A stretch of 64,000 nucleotides of DNA from Cyanophora paradoxa (Eukaryota; Glaucocystophyceae; Cyanophorales; Cyanophoraceae). Positions 52,225-63,771 of the stretch are shown here, one piece after another. Location: the NCBI GenBank assembly GCA_004431415.1, contig QPMI01000004.1:1-64000 (forward strand), read 5' to 3'. The notes beneath the pieces are model-generated. The model was given only the letters and a program-made list of their open reading frames with translations, was not told the DNA's origin and searched no databases. How positions within the stretch are numbered: the stretch's first letter is position 1; the number at the start of each line of letters is the position of its first letter. The position numbers were made by a program, and so were the translations under genes.

Positions 52225-55200
52225 ATGGTGGGTCTGGAGGAGGCGGCAGGCCCGGACGCGGGCGGCGGCTTGCGGGCGCAGAACGCCGCGCCGGCGCGAC
52301 GGGCGAGCAGCGAGCGCATGCCGCTCGCCTACTTGCTGCCCGTGATCGAGCGCGCCGCAGCTGGTGGCGACGGAGCAGCAGCTGGTGCAGGCGCGCGCGG
52401 TCAAGGAGTCGCTCGTCAAGAAGATGAGCCAGGCGCGCGCTCCCGGTTCGCCGGGGCCGTGGCGCCGGTTGACGGCGCGGGCAGGTGATGGAGCGGCTGG
52501 CGCAGGCGAAGACGGACCGAGACATCCTGACGAAGAGGATCATGCAGCTCGAGGGGCGGGTGCGCGCGCGCGCCCCCCGCCGCCGGCGGGCTGGGGTTGA
52601 CGGGCGACAGGAGGCGGAGGGCGCGCGGGGCGGAGGCGGCGGCGCGGCGGGCGGCGGCGGAGGCGGAGGAGGCGGGGCGGCGGGCGGGGTCGCTGGAGCA
52701 GCAGCTGGCGGCGGCGCGGGCGCTGCTGGCCGGCGGGCGCAGGAGGCGGCCGGCGAGCTGGAGCGCCTCGCGGGCGAGAACGCCGCCCTCCGCGCGCGCC
52801 TGCAGGAGGCCGGCGAGCGGGCGGCGGCGGCGGAGCGGGCGGCGGCGGGCGGGGCGGCGGGGCGGAGGAGGGGCCGGGGCGGCGGGCGCGGCAGCTGGAG
52901 GCGCAGCTGCAGCAGGCGCGGGTGGACCGGCAGGTGGTGGTGCGGAAGCTGCTGGCGCTGGAGGAGGCGGCGGGCGGGCGCGGGCGGAGGAGGAGGCGCG
53001 GGCGGGGCGGGAGCGGGCGCTGCTGGAGGAGGTCGGCGCCCTCAAGCTCGCCCGCGACGCCGCCGCCCGCCGCGCCGCCGACGGTCCGCCCGCCCCGCCC
53101 GTGCCCCGCGCCCGGCCGGGGCGACGGGCCGGGGCAGCGGAGGGCGGGCGGGGCGGGCGGGGGCGGCCGGGGAGCGGGCGGCGGAGGAGGCGGTGCGGCG
53201 GCTGGAGGCGAGTGTGGCGCGCGTGGCGGCGGAGCGCGACGAGCTGCAGCGCCGCCTCCGCGCCGCCCTCCTCCCCGAGGCCCCGCCCCGCAGCCCGACC
53301 CCGCCGACCCCTTCGAGCGGGTGCCCCGGCCCCGCCCCGCCGCCACCCGCCGCGGGGCCCGAGGCGCGGGCGGGGCAGCGGGGCGGGAGGTGCGGGCGCT
53401 GGACGAGGCCTGCAGGCGGCGCGGGAGGCGGCGGGGAGCTGGCGGCGCGGGCCCCCGAGGCGGCGGCGGCGGCGGCGGCCGACCTGCGGGCGCGCTTCGA
53501 GGCCCTCGACGTCACGGTCCGGCCGGCCGGCGCGCGCGGGCGGCGCGGGCGGCGGGGCGGCCCCGACGCGCCGGCAGCGGCTGAACGCGCTGATCGCGCT
53601 GCGGGACGCGCGGGCGGCGGCGGAGGGGCGCGGCGGGAGGCTGAGGCGGCGCGGGCGGAGGCGGCGCGGGCGCGGGCGGTGCTGGGCAAGCAGGTCCTCG
53701 ACCTCGAGCACGAGCTCGCCCTCGCCCGCGCCGGCATCGCCCCGCCCCGCGACGCGCCCGGGCCCCCGCCCCGCGCCCCGCCCCCGTGCGCCCGCCCCGC
53801 GCCCCGCGCCCCGCGCCCCGCGCCCCGCGCGCGGCCGCCGAGGGCCGAGGGCGGGGGCGCAGGGCGCGGGGGCGGGCCGGCGCGCGCCGCCGCGGAGGTG
53901 CTGGAGGTGGGGCGGGAGGAGGCGCTGGCGCGGGCGCTGCGGGAGGCGGAGGGGGCGCTGGCGGAGGCGCGCGAGGGGCGCGAGGCGGCCGAGCGCGAGC
54001 TCCAGCGCCAGCGCGCCGCCGCCGCCGCCCGCGTCGCCGAGGCCCGCCGCCGCGCCCGGCCCCGCCCGCGCTCGCCGCCCCGCTGACGCCGGCGGCAGCT
54101 GGAGCGGGCGCTGCTGGCGGCGCAGCTCGAGCGGGAGGCGGCGGGGCGGCGCGCCGCGCTCGAGGGCGCGCAGGCGGCGGGGGCGGCGGCGGCGGGGGCG
54201 AGGAGCGGGAGGTGGTGCTGGGGGTGATGGCCCGCGAGTTGCGGGCGCGGGAGGAGGAGCTGCGGGCCGCCCGCGCGGGGCCGGCGGCGCGGGCCGCGAG
54301 GAGGCCGAGCGGCTGGCGGGGCGCGCGGCGGAGCTCGAGGGGCCCTCGCCGAGGCCCGCGCCGACGCCGCCCGCGCCCGCGGGGAGCTCACGCGCGTGCT
54401 GCCCCCGCCCGCCGGCCCCTGCCCCGCCGGCGCGACGGTGGCGGGCATGCGCAGGGCGCTGGAGGGTTCCGCGGGGAGCGGGCGGCGCTGGAGGGGCGGC
54501 TGCGGGAGCTGGAGGGCCGCTACCGCGAGCAGGAGGCCGGCCTCGCCGCCGCCGCCCGCGCCCGCGGCCTCGCCGACCCCGCCGCCGACCCCGCCGACTT
54601 CCCCGTCCGCCCCGCCCCCGCCCCCGGCCCCCGCCCCCGGCCCCGGCCCCGCCGACGCCGCCCCGCCGCAGAGCGTGGTCGAGCACGCGCGCTACCTCGG
54701 CGTGCGCCCCGCCCGCCCCGCCCCGCCCCGCCCCGGCCCGCCCCGGCCCGGCGCGGCGCGGCCCGAGGCGCGCGGCGGCAGATGGACCCGGTGTTCGACG
54801 CGCCGTACCTGTGGATCGCGGAGCAGGCGCTGAACGCGCCGCTGCCGGAGGGCTGGTCGGAGCACCGGGACGCGACGGGCCGCCCCTACTACTACAACGC
54901 CGCCACCGACGCCTCCATCTGGGAGCACCCCCTCGACGACTACTTCCGGTGCCCCCGCCCCGGGCCCCGCGGGGGGCGGGGACCCCGCCCCGCCCCCCTC
55001 ACCGGCCCCCGCAGCTTCCTCTTCCTCCAGCTCCGCGAGCGCGCCGCCGGGGCGCCCTCGCCCCGCCCCGCCCCGCCGGCCCGCAGACGGCGCCCCCGCC
55101 GCGCCCGGGCCCCAGCTCGCCATCCACTTCGGCTCGGCGCCGGGGCCGCGCGCGGGCGGGGCCCGCCCTCAAACCCCCGTGACGCCCCCCCCGGAGTACC

Positions 55201-55291
55201 GGTGCGCTCCCCCGGCCCCGGCCACGCAGGCGGGCGGGGCCGACGGCAGCGCAGGCGGCCGGAGTCGCGCAGCAGCCGCCGCGGCTCGTAG
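52225..55291 (+). CDS. Coiled-coil protein with C-terminal CEP164-type WW domain, copy C
   Basis: Third copy, offset 6744 from copy B, with the same introns and the same WW end (WEHPLDDYFRCP). It carries the largest number of single-base losses in G/C runs (for example GGGCGCGCGGGGCGG near 52620 and GAGGCCTGCAGG near 53406). As read, the coiled-coil frame is broken several times. Whether this reflects decay or consensus errors cannot be told from sequence. It is the only copy followed by the intact S18 gene, so it keeps the ancestral right-hand neighbour. Confidence 0.6.
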
Positions 55292-55371
55292 CGGCGAAAG
55301 TGAGCGAATTGGGAGCAGCAACTCGCGGCACAGGCCGGGGCGGCGGGGCGAGGGGCGAGAGCGGTGCGGGG

Positions 55372-56891
55372 CTAGCGGGCGGCGGGGCGCTGCTCCTCCT
55401 CCTCGGCCCCCTCCTCGTCGCCCTCGTCCTCGTCCTCCTCCTCGTCGGCCTCGCGGGGCAGGGGCTCCTCCCAGGGGCGCGGCCCGGGGGGCGCGAGGGG
55501 CGACCACGGGCGGAGGCGCTGCGCGGGCCCCCCCGCGAACGAGGGCTCCAGGCGCGCCAGCTCCTCCCGCTCCGAGCCCGGCAGGGGCGGCAGGCGGGGC
55601 CCCCGGAACTGGGGCAGGCGGGCGACGAAGGGGAGGAGGGCGGCGTGCCGGGCGCGCTTGATGGCCCGGGCGACGGCGCGCTGGTGCTTGGCGCAGGCGC
55701 CCGTGCGGGCCCGCGGCGCGATCCGACCCGACTCCGACGTGAACAGCGAGAGGAGGAGCGCGTTCTACGGCCGCGTGGGGGGCGGGCCGCGCGGGGCGGG
55801 CGGGAGCCGGGGGTGCGGCACCTTGAAGTCGAGGGGCGGGGCGTCGTCGCGGCAGAGGGGGCACACCGCCGGCGCCGCCGGCTGCAGCAGCTCCCGGGGG
55901 GGGAGGGCCCCCTCGGCGCCCGCCATGTCCAGGTCCTGCGGCTCGTAGCGCCCCGCGCCGCCGCCGGCCGCGAAGCTGCCCCCACCCGTCGGCCCCCGCG
56001 GGGGCGCAGCGGGGCGGCGGGGGCGGCACCTGAGGGCGGGTTGGGGTTGGAGCGGCCGAGGCCGGCGGCGCGCTCGAGGGCTGCGCGGCGGTCGACCTCG
56101 GCGGGGGCGAGGCCGGCCTGCCGCCCCGCCCCGAGCGGCGCGCCGTACCCCGCGAGGGGCAGCGCCTCGTCGCGGGCGGCGGGGGCGGCGCGGCGGGCGG
56201 CGCGGTCCTCGCGGAACAGGCCCTCGCGCCGCATGCGCCGGTCGCCCCGCGCGAGGACCGCCGCAGGCCACCGCGCCAGGTCGCACGGCCCCAGCTCCTC
56301 CTCCGTGTACCCCTCCCGCAGCAGCGCCTCCCGCTCGCGGGGCAGGCGCTGCAGCGCGGCGCGGCGCCACGCGTCCCAGCGGCCCGCCGCCTGCAGCTGA
56401 GCGCGCAGGCGGCCCCACTCCTCCTCGCCGTACGAGAAGAGGGGGCGGGCCTCGTCCACCGGCCCGCCCTCCGCCTCGAGGGCCGCCCCCTCAGCCCAGG
56501 CGGCCCGCCCCGAGCGCGCGAGGTCGAGGGTCGACCACACGGCGTCCCAGTCTCGCGGCCCCAGCGCGCGCTTCGCCTCCTGCACCGCCCGCCGCCGCTG
56601 GCCCTCCTCCGCAGCCTCCAGCTCCCGCACGGGTCCCGGGCCCCACGAAGCTCCGCCCTGGGCCCCCATCAGGCCGGCGGGCGCGGACAGGCGGCAAGAG
56701 GCCAGAGCACATCGATGCCGGCGGCGTCCTGCGGCGACGGTCAGCGCAGAGCACGACTCGCGAAGGGGGGCGTGACGCGCACGTCGTCGCGACCCGGTAG
56801 CCAGCGTTCCGCGCCTGCGGGCCGGGATTTTAGAGGAGATAAAGCGATCACGCACGCAGAGCTCAATCATACCCTGCGCGCCGATTGCCAT
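55372..56891 (-). CDS. MRPS18: Organellar (bacterial-type) ribosomal protein S18 with long extensions
   Basis: The core is unmistakable: [14 protein letters not shown], a 58-nt GT-AG intron (about 55769-55826), then [40 protein letters not shown] and LLPF. Bacterial S18 is ~75 residues. Here it has a ~250-residue N-terminal extension (for example [15 protein letters not shown]) and a ~90-residue tail that is Pro-rich and then strongly acidic. The N-terminus is uncertain: the Arg-rich segment beginning MAIGAQG (56891) could be a mitochondrial presequence, or translation could begin at MGAQGGAS (56669). An intron near 55990-56040 has an unresolved frame join. Confidence 0.82.
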
Positions 56892-57340
56892 CTGTGCGCG
56901 GATCAGCAGGGCGCTAAAACGTCACCGACATGAGCGCACCTCTCCGCTCACCGGCATCGCCTGCTGCGAAAGAGGCGCGTCCACGTCGAGCAGCTCAACG
57001 GTGCCATCAGCTTTCTCTGCAGGCCCAGTCGCTTGCAGAGCGCACGGGCTTGGCAATTCGCCGCGCACTCTGCAAGCGTGGATCCGCGTCGCCCGCCGTT
57101 GGTGCGCCCTCCTCGTTCGCGAAGGCTTGTCGCGCCGGGAGAACGAAGAGAAGCCGACGCGCCGCCGCTGCGGCGCCGATCAGCGCCCGTTCGCCGACAG
57201 GCGCGCCGCACCGCACCCGCCACGAGGGAGATCGCTGCGTCGTGGCCAACAACCGCCGGCGCCGGCGGCCGGCCGGCCAGCCTCGCGATCCGCAGCATCG
57301 TGCCGGGTACGCTAACGAGGTCCAGTTCGCCACGAAAGAA

Positions 57341-57574
57341 ATGGCGCACGGCGAGGACAAAGAGACCCTCGCGGAGTCGCTGCGCGCGTGGTGGATCGAG
57401 AACTGGGGCTCGAGTACGAAGGCTCGCAAGGTGCGCCGGTCAGCCGCTCGGCGACTGAAAGTGGGGCAAAGCCTGACATCGGCGCAGGCCAACGTCAAGC
57501 TGGTGCGAAACGCAGCGCTCTTCGGCGCTTCTATCTGGCTTTTTGACACGTACGGGGAACTGCTGGCCGTATGA
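57341..57574 (+). CDS. TOM5: TOM5-like subunit of the mitochondrial outer-membrane import complex
   Basis: Two exons (57341-57430, 57488-57574), 58 residues. After splicing it reads AESLRAWWIENWG, then ANVKLVRNAALFGASIWLFD and the end TYGELLAV. Plant Tom5 has the same size and layout: an acidic N-terminus, an aromatic segment, one membrane helix and a C-terminal YGDLMAV-like motif. The intron is 57 nt with a CTGAC branch point. It is a tail-anchored small protein, so similarity is short. I am fairly but not fully sure. Confidence 0.7.
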   Translation: MAHGEDKETLAESLRAWWIENWGSSTKARKVRRSAARRLKVGQSLTSAQANVKLVRNAALFGASIWLFDTYGELLAV

Positions 57575-58573
57575 AGTCCTCGAACGCCTCATGCAGGACA
57601 TGTTTGTGTTGGCTGGGCCATGGCCAACTATCTCTTCACAATGCATATGCATGAAAGACATATCTCTTCTGCACAGCAGGTTGTGCAGACATATGAAAAC
57701 TGTAAGAAAACTTCGGTTCTCAGTGGCTATAGCTGGCTAAAGCCAGTCACGATCACGGTCATAGCGATCCTAGCTAGGTCTGTGATCATGATCATGAAAT
57801 CCGCTTCTAGATCTACATGTGATCAGCTCGAGCTCGAGTTTCTCCTCAAGATCTTCTTCGAAATCTAAATCTCTCCCGCGGGCCAGCCCCGGCCCTAGCC
57901 TAGCCTCCCGAACTAGTCCTCGAGCTCACTTATCCCATTATATATATATTGCACGGTGGGTTTCCCAGCACGACGATGTCCCAGCGCGGTTGCATGGATT
58001 CAAAGCTGCAGCTGCATGCGCATAATCCGATCCGCTTGTGCATGCAGCTGCATAGCATGAATCTAGCGCTAGCCGGCCGCTTGTTTCTTAGACCTTGCTC
58101 GCCCTCTCGTCCTTGGGTAGTCATTCCCTCCTTGCGTAGCTATAGGATCCCCCCTGTACTGCAGCGCTAGACCTAGCCTGCTGCCTGGCCTGGGGGTAGC
58201 CTTTCCAGTTATTTTCACATCCGAGCTCCACCCGGTCCGATGTCCGAAAGGCTTAGTCCCGTAGGTTCATCTCTCGAGTTGACACAGATGGACACCCCAG
58301 TTATATCGCTAGCCATTTGTCTCGGTGCGTGCGAATTCATATACAGAATGCATAGCATGAATCTAGGGCGCACCCAGACTCTCATAGGGCAAGCAGGACG
58401 GTGATTCGGGGGCAATTACTCTAGCTGGCCTCAATGATACCGCAATCCTAGAGGCCCAAGAGGTGCAGCCAGCAAGAGGTGAAGCCAGCAACCGTGTAGC
58501 CAGGGACGGGACACAATTGGACACAACCGCACATCGTACACCAGAGGGAGCTAGCTCCACAGAGTCTCGGCGC
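57575..58573. other. Intergenic stretch between TOM5 and RPL39
   Basis: About 1 kb, AT-richer than its surroundings, with no gene seen. A 17-bp direct repeat GCATAGCATGAATCTAG occurs near 58049 and 58349. Short palindromes such as GATCATGATCATGA (57784-57797) recur. Confidence 0.5.
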
Positions 58574-58841
58574 TTAGATGCCGAGCTTGGTGCGGCGCCA
58601 GTGCCGCCGCTTCGCGTTGTACCTGCGGCAGCGCGGCGCACTCAGCAAAGAAGTGGATGTTGCCGCATAGAGGATGCGCACCGAATGGTGTTGTCGGTGC
58701 GAAGCCGGATCCATTGCGGGATCGGGCGGTTCTGCTTCGCCTTCTTGGCGAGCTTGCGCTTGATGCGGAAGGTCTTGTGCGACGGCTGGGCAGCGGGGCG
58801 TCAGTGGCAGCGTCCGAGAGGGCGCGGAGCGGTCGCACCAT
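58574..58841 (-). CDS. RPL39: 60S ribosomal protein L39 (eL39)
   Basis: Three exons on the minus strand, 58841-58839 (ATG only), 58785-58682 and 58622-58574, give exactly 51 residues, the universal length. The sequence reads [20 protein letters not shown], then [15 protein letters not shown] and [15 protein letters not shown]. Introns are 53 and 59 nt, GT-AG. As in RPS25, the start codon stands alone on its exon. Its start is only 52 bp from the start of the divergent gene at 58894. Confidence 0.96.
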
Positions 58842-58893
58842 TGTCAGTGCCCGATCCCGAGTGCCGGACGGGTACGCAGAATCAGCTTTTCAC

Positions 58894-61800
58894 ATGTACC
58901 GCGTCGGCCCGAGACTCAGGAGGCTAGCAAGAAGGCTAGCAAACCGATATCCTACGGTCCTGGCGGCGCTGTGCATCGCGGGATGCGTGGGGGCGGCGCT
59001 GCTCGGCCTCGTCAGCGTTACCCGAGACGCTGCGACTGCTGAGCGACGCATGCGATCCTCGGGACGCGGCCCTGCGGCGCGCTGCAGCTCGTGCGCGCTG
59101 GGATCCGGCCGACCACTTCGAGGCGGCGGTGCCGTCTTTACGCGCGCTCGTCTTCAAGCCGGCGATGAGCACCGCACGAAGCTTGAACGCTCTATTGCGT
59201 TGACGGTCTCGCACTACCGAGCGCCGTCGCCAGGCTGCGCTGCCGACCCTCAGGACCTCGAGTTCGTGCCACAGCCCAGGATCTTTGGACCATTCCAGCA
59301 CGGCGACAGCTCGGCCCTTCAGGTGTTTTTGTGAATTTCTTTGGATTTTTACGAGACAACATTCGCCGCCAGGATGAACGCGGAATGTACTGGTCTGGAG
59401 TGGATAGGAAGGGTGATCTTTCTCTGCAAGCGTATTTCGTGCATAATATACCAGAGCTTCCACGTATTCGTCTTAAAGGAACGCTTCAGCCTCGGTTATC
59501 GTTCCATGAAGGTCTGCCGTGGCTGATTTTTCATTCTAATTAACTTTGTTTGATTTTTGCTTTCAGGGCAGACTTCACTTGATTCTTTCGTGGCAAACTG
59601 GAAGATTGTGCATTATCCCAATGGTTTAAATCAATCGGGTGAGGTCGTGGACGAAGATGCATTCTCGTTCGATCATCGTGGAGTTCTTGCAGGCCGCAAT
59701 CGCATCAGAAACGGAATACAGCTTTCACTTATGAGCCCCAAGAGTGTTGTTGGAATGCTGCTGCAGCCAAGGCCTCGGAAGAGGCCCATGAGATGGGTGT
59801 CGGAGGATGGACGGGAAAGAGAGACTTCAAAAGCTAATTCTGTCATTCCTGACATCCACTTGGATGATACTATTGAGTACAAGTTCTTCCCTGATTCTGG
59901 TGCATTAGGCATATTATTACGAAAATTTTCCCTCACACATGTTAGGGTCCTCCTTTACCAGAGGAGAGTCAGACGGTCGGTTGTCACCCAAAGCCAGCCC
60001 TACAAGGATGAAGTTCCAGTGGTGCTTCTTGAAGAGTGACCATGGCATGGAGCCTGAACTTCCAGATGGTTTTTTTTCAGGACTGACGATTTGGAACAGC
60101 GATCTTCGTGAGCTGCCTTTGAGATTGGAATCTCGCAGTGCTTTCATGTGAAACTTGCTATTCCGTCTTCAGATGCAGGGCCCATCAAATGTCTGCTGGA
60201 TCAATTTGTGCAGTACGGCATAACAGTCAAAGCCCAAGTGCGATGTGTTCAATGAAACGGCATGAGATTGATTTGTGATTTCTCCAATGCGTCTCTCAGA
60301 TTGATTTCTGGCATTGCGGATTCTTTGGGATGTGCAAGACAGATCTCAAGGTGTTCAGCTTTGATGACTGGCGTGGTTTTGGTCTCGAGCCTTGTCCGTA
60401 CAGCTTAAGAAGGTACACAAAGAAGGTTGAGCCTAGATACATCTAATTGCAATCCTCGTAGGAAATTCTTTGCTGCATACAAGAAAGACGAAGAGTTCGC
60501 CAAAGTTGATGCTTTCATCTGCTCTCACCCGGTTGCGAACTGCGAACTCTTCCTGCCCTTCAACAGGTGTGTAGGTTTCCCTATTTTCCGACGGGGCATC
60601 ACAGTTCGTTTGCTTCAGGACTGTCATCCTCTACTTGACAACTCGATTGGAGTTTGGCAGGCACGACTCTGTCGTTTTTTGGAGGCAGCAGTATGCAGAC
60701 AGCAGAGCTCCTGCAAGGTGGAAAGAATGGATCCACAATCTGCAAGTGGTAACTTACCATCGGACCCCTCTTTTTTTTACCTCCACTCTTTCTGATACAA
60801 AGCAGCTGGCTTCGAAAACAAGAAAGCATATTATCGTTGCAAACAATCCATTTGATGTAGAATATGCCCGATACCATTCTGGGCTCGATGTAGCATTTAT
60901 TCCGTCATTCTGTGGCCATGCTGGAAACGTGCAGTACCTCCCTTCACGCCCAGAGCTTCTCATTGGTCCTTCGAGAGATAATCTGGCAAGTGTTTGGATC
61001 CTTCAACTTCTTTCCTTGCCCATTATCTAATTTCGCAGGCAAGAGGCGACTGGGGGGACAGGAGAAAGCACCCGCTTGTTGCTGAGCTGTTTGAAGCCTC
61101 AAAAATGCGAGCGGAAACAACAGCCTCCACATATCATTTTGCTTTTATGACGGAGGTCTATCCTGCTGGTTACCACTTCCAAGATCTGGTAGGGTGCCCC
61201 TCTCTTGCCTCTTGGTAGGGTTCCTCATATTGGTCGTTCAGGCACGTCACAAGCTCATAGTCTGCATTCCATACCAGACCTCGCTGATGTCGTTTGTGGA
61301 GTTCTACCGCATGAATGTGCCACTGTTTTTCCCATCTTTGGCTCTCCTCATGAAATGGGAACTGACATATGAAATGTGTGCTGTTCACTGAGTGGGTTCA
61401 CTGCCTGCATCCCTTGATCGTGTTTCTTTGCAGGACCTGGGAGCGAGTTTATGGATACCCAGAAGAGCTTGTCCTCCCCCACACACCTTACAGCCCAAAC
61501 TCTCACGAATGTGCTGGTACACATGCAATTTGCAGGAATAATTGTTTTTCTCTCATGAATGCCCGGCGGCCTTCAGATGAAACTGTTTGGCTCTCTCTAG
61601 CTGACTTTTACCAGTGGCCACACGTTCAGTTCTTTAATTCTTGGGAACACCTCCTTGAATTAATCGACAGTGCTGACCTTTCAGGTTTGAAACAGTACCC
61701 GGCCCCCTCAACCATTGGCACCCGGCTGAATCTTTTGTTCTGTTGCTCACAGCAATAAGCTCGTCTATGCGGATGCATAACGCATGTATGGAGAGAACAA

Positions 61801-62024
61801 TCAAGGCGCGCTGGGGTCGAGGTATGGAATCTGTCCTTTTGGTAGCCGTTGCTGATTCTAACACTGCCTTAGCCCTTCAGAAAGTCTTTCCTTCTGGCTT
61901 CGCAGGAAGAGTGCGTCAGACACACACTGACATTGACTCAGCACTCGCCCAAGAAGGCTTCCACGCCTTGGGCACAGACGTCCGCATCGAGTGCCAGGTA
62001 GAGAGTGCAAGTGCTATGCTATAG
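58894..62024 (+). CDS. Type II membrane protein, putative glycosyltransferase
   Basis: Starts MYRVGPRLRRLARRLANRYP followed by a membrane helix (TVLAALCIAGCVGAALLGLV), the layout of Golgi glycosyltransferases. Further exons include FVANWKIVHYPNG, KFFAAYKKDEEFAKVDAFIC, SHPVANCELFLPFNR, HIIVANNPFDVEYARYHSGL, FIPSFCGHAGNVQYLPSRPE, RHKLIVCIPYQTSLMSFVEF, WERVYGYPEELVLPHTP, WLSLADFYQWPHVQFFNSWE and a last exon with SMRMHNACMERTIKARWG. The ANN.YD.EY / PS.CG pattern reminds me of an exostosin-like family, but I cannot name it with certainty. At least eight introns; joins are approximate. Convergent with the methyltransferase gene. Confidence 0.55.
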
Positions 62025-62048
62025 GCGCTCTGTTTTGAACCTGTGTCG

Positions 62049-63103
62049 TCACTTGAAGAAATACCAACTCGGACCAGGAAAACCACATCCCATGCATTGT
62101 ACTGAACGATTGAGCAAAGCAGCAAAAGTGTTCACTGCACTCTGCACTCCAAATACGTTGCCCTGATATTCGCCATCTAGTCCGAATGTGAAATGGAAGT
62201 CGACAGAAAAATAGAAGAGCAGAAGGGCACCCCAGTAATCATGTCCAGAGAACATACCACCCTCGCGAAGTTTTGGCCACCATGCGTGAAGGTCTTCAAG
62301 GACTCCATCGTAATCATGTCGAGCATCTGTTGGCGACAGGTGAATCGACAGACACCTTCCATGGCTAAATGAAATGGATCTTACCAATATAAATCAAGTC
62401 GAAATGCGACGAAGGAAAAAGTTTTGCAGCTTCCTAATTAAACAAATTGGCAAATGAATGGCAAAAAATGGCAGATGTCGACCCGCACCAAGGACCACTG
62501 CACAAGTGGGGTTAAAGACACTGCGACTCAACTATTGGCACAGACTTACTTCTCGCAAAAATTCGACTCTGTGACTGTAGGATTCCAAAAGGCTGATGGC
62601 ATGTCGCATGTTTGCGTCGTGCATCTCTTGAGGTACATTTGCGCCATCCCTGTACAGTATCTTGGCTTGCTCCATCCAAGCATCCACCAGGACAAGTTTT
62701 TGCCCTTGCCATGTCTGCATCAACTCGAAGGCGTGCTGGCCGCGTTGCACACCAATCTGAATTTCAATTGAATCTTGTACAACCGATGCGCGCAGATGCA
62801 GGAGTTATAACCGATGCGCACCTCCACACCGTTACCAGTTAAATTGAGTTTGTTTAACGCGGTTCCCAAAGTTGTTCCTCTATCTGGAAGACCTGCACTA
62901 AAAGTAAAAAAAATGATCATAATAAGCACTCGCTTAAAAACACCTCGCTTAAGCACTCGAATGTGCTCAACAACTCCAGTGCGCGAACGCGAGACCTCCG
63001 CCAACGAATTTGAGTCGATGTCCGCCGTTGCTGCCTGCACCGATGTCGCAAGGACGAGAAATGCCAGTAGAAATCTATGACGGTGTCCATTGAGATATTT
63101 CAT
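62049..63103 (-). CDS. SAM-dependent methyltransferase (class I, Methyltransf_24-like) with signal peptide
   Basis: Minus-strand exons: MKYLNGHRHRFLLAFLVLAT (signal peptide), LPDRGTTLGTALNKLNLTGN then GVQRGQHAFELMQTWQGQKL (the glycine-rich SAM-binding strand and VLVDAW acidic end), ANVPQEMHDANMRHAISLLE, EAAKLFPSSHFDLIYI, DARHDYDGVLEDLHAWWPKL, REGGMFSGHDYW, FGVQSAVNTFAALLNRSVQ and the end GPSWYFFK. The IDARHDY...D...W...L..GG...GHDY block is diagnostic of this methyltransferase group, often found beside sugar-modifying enzymes. Introns are GT-AG, for example the 65-nt one inside YID. The substrate is unknown. Its neighbour is a putative glycosyltransferase. Confidence 0.8.
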
Positions 63104-63771
63104 GGGAGCGGCTTTCCCAATTGACGACAGCGAGCTGTATCCTGCGCATTCGCGGCGCGCTCAGCCACCGCGCTCCCATGGCCATGCAGCTTTCTGACGA
63201 GCACTTCGTGTATGTGGCTTTTGACTACGGCAGGCTTGAGCCTGCGCGGCGCGCTCAGCCACCGCGCTCTCACTCACCGTGCATCGCGCGGCCACGAACT
63301 TGTTCTGAAACGACGGTGCCACCTCGTAGGCAGCCTCTTTTAGCTTCGGCTCCAGTCCGCTTGAGCTGGCTCCAGAGAGCTAAGCGCAAGGAGCACTGTG
63401 AATGCCAGCTCGTCACGTTGCAGGCACTCTTGCCGTGCTGTTGGAGTTGTTGTGAGCGCTGACGTTGGTTCTGAGAGGCGTTGGTTTGCCGCGAACACCT
63501 CACTGTTTTTCGTATACTCCAGGCTGGCTTGGGGGGCGGAAATGGGAGAAAAGGGGTGAGGAGCTCCACTGGGAGAGGGGAGAAAGGGCTCGAAGGGGGG
63601 GGAGGGGGTGGAGGGAGTGGGGGGGAGGGGGGGGGAGGGGGGGGGCCAAGGTGCAGCAGAGAGTGTGGCAATCGGAGTGAAGAGGAGCTGTCGGCGGCGC
63701 ATCGGTGCGCAAACGTGCACGCGGGTTTTATGTCGCATTTATCATTTCTAACCCTGAAAAGGCTCGACGCC
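63104..63771. other. Intergenic stretch with a direct repeat and a G-rich tract
   Basis: GCGGCGCGCTCAGCCACCGCGCTC occurs at about 63151 and 63247 (direct repeat, ~96 bp apart). At 63595-63650 lies a purine/G-run (GGGGGG-rich, at least six G-runs), a possible G-quadruplex just upstream of the next gene. No gene seen. Confidence 0.55.
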
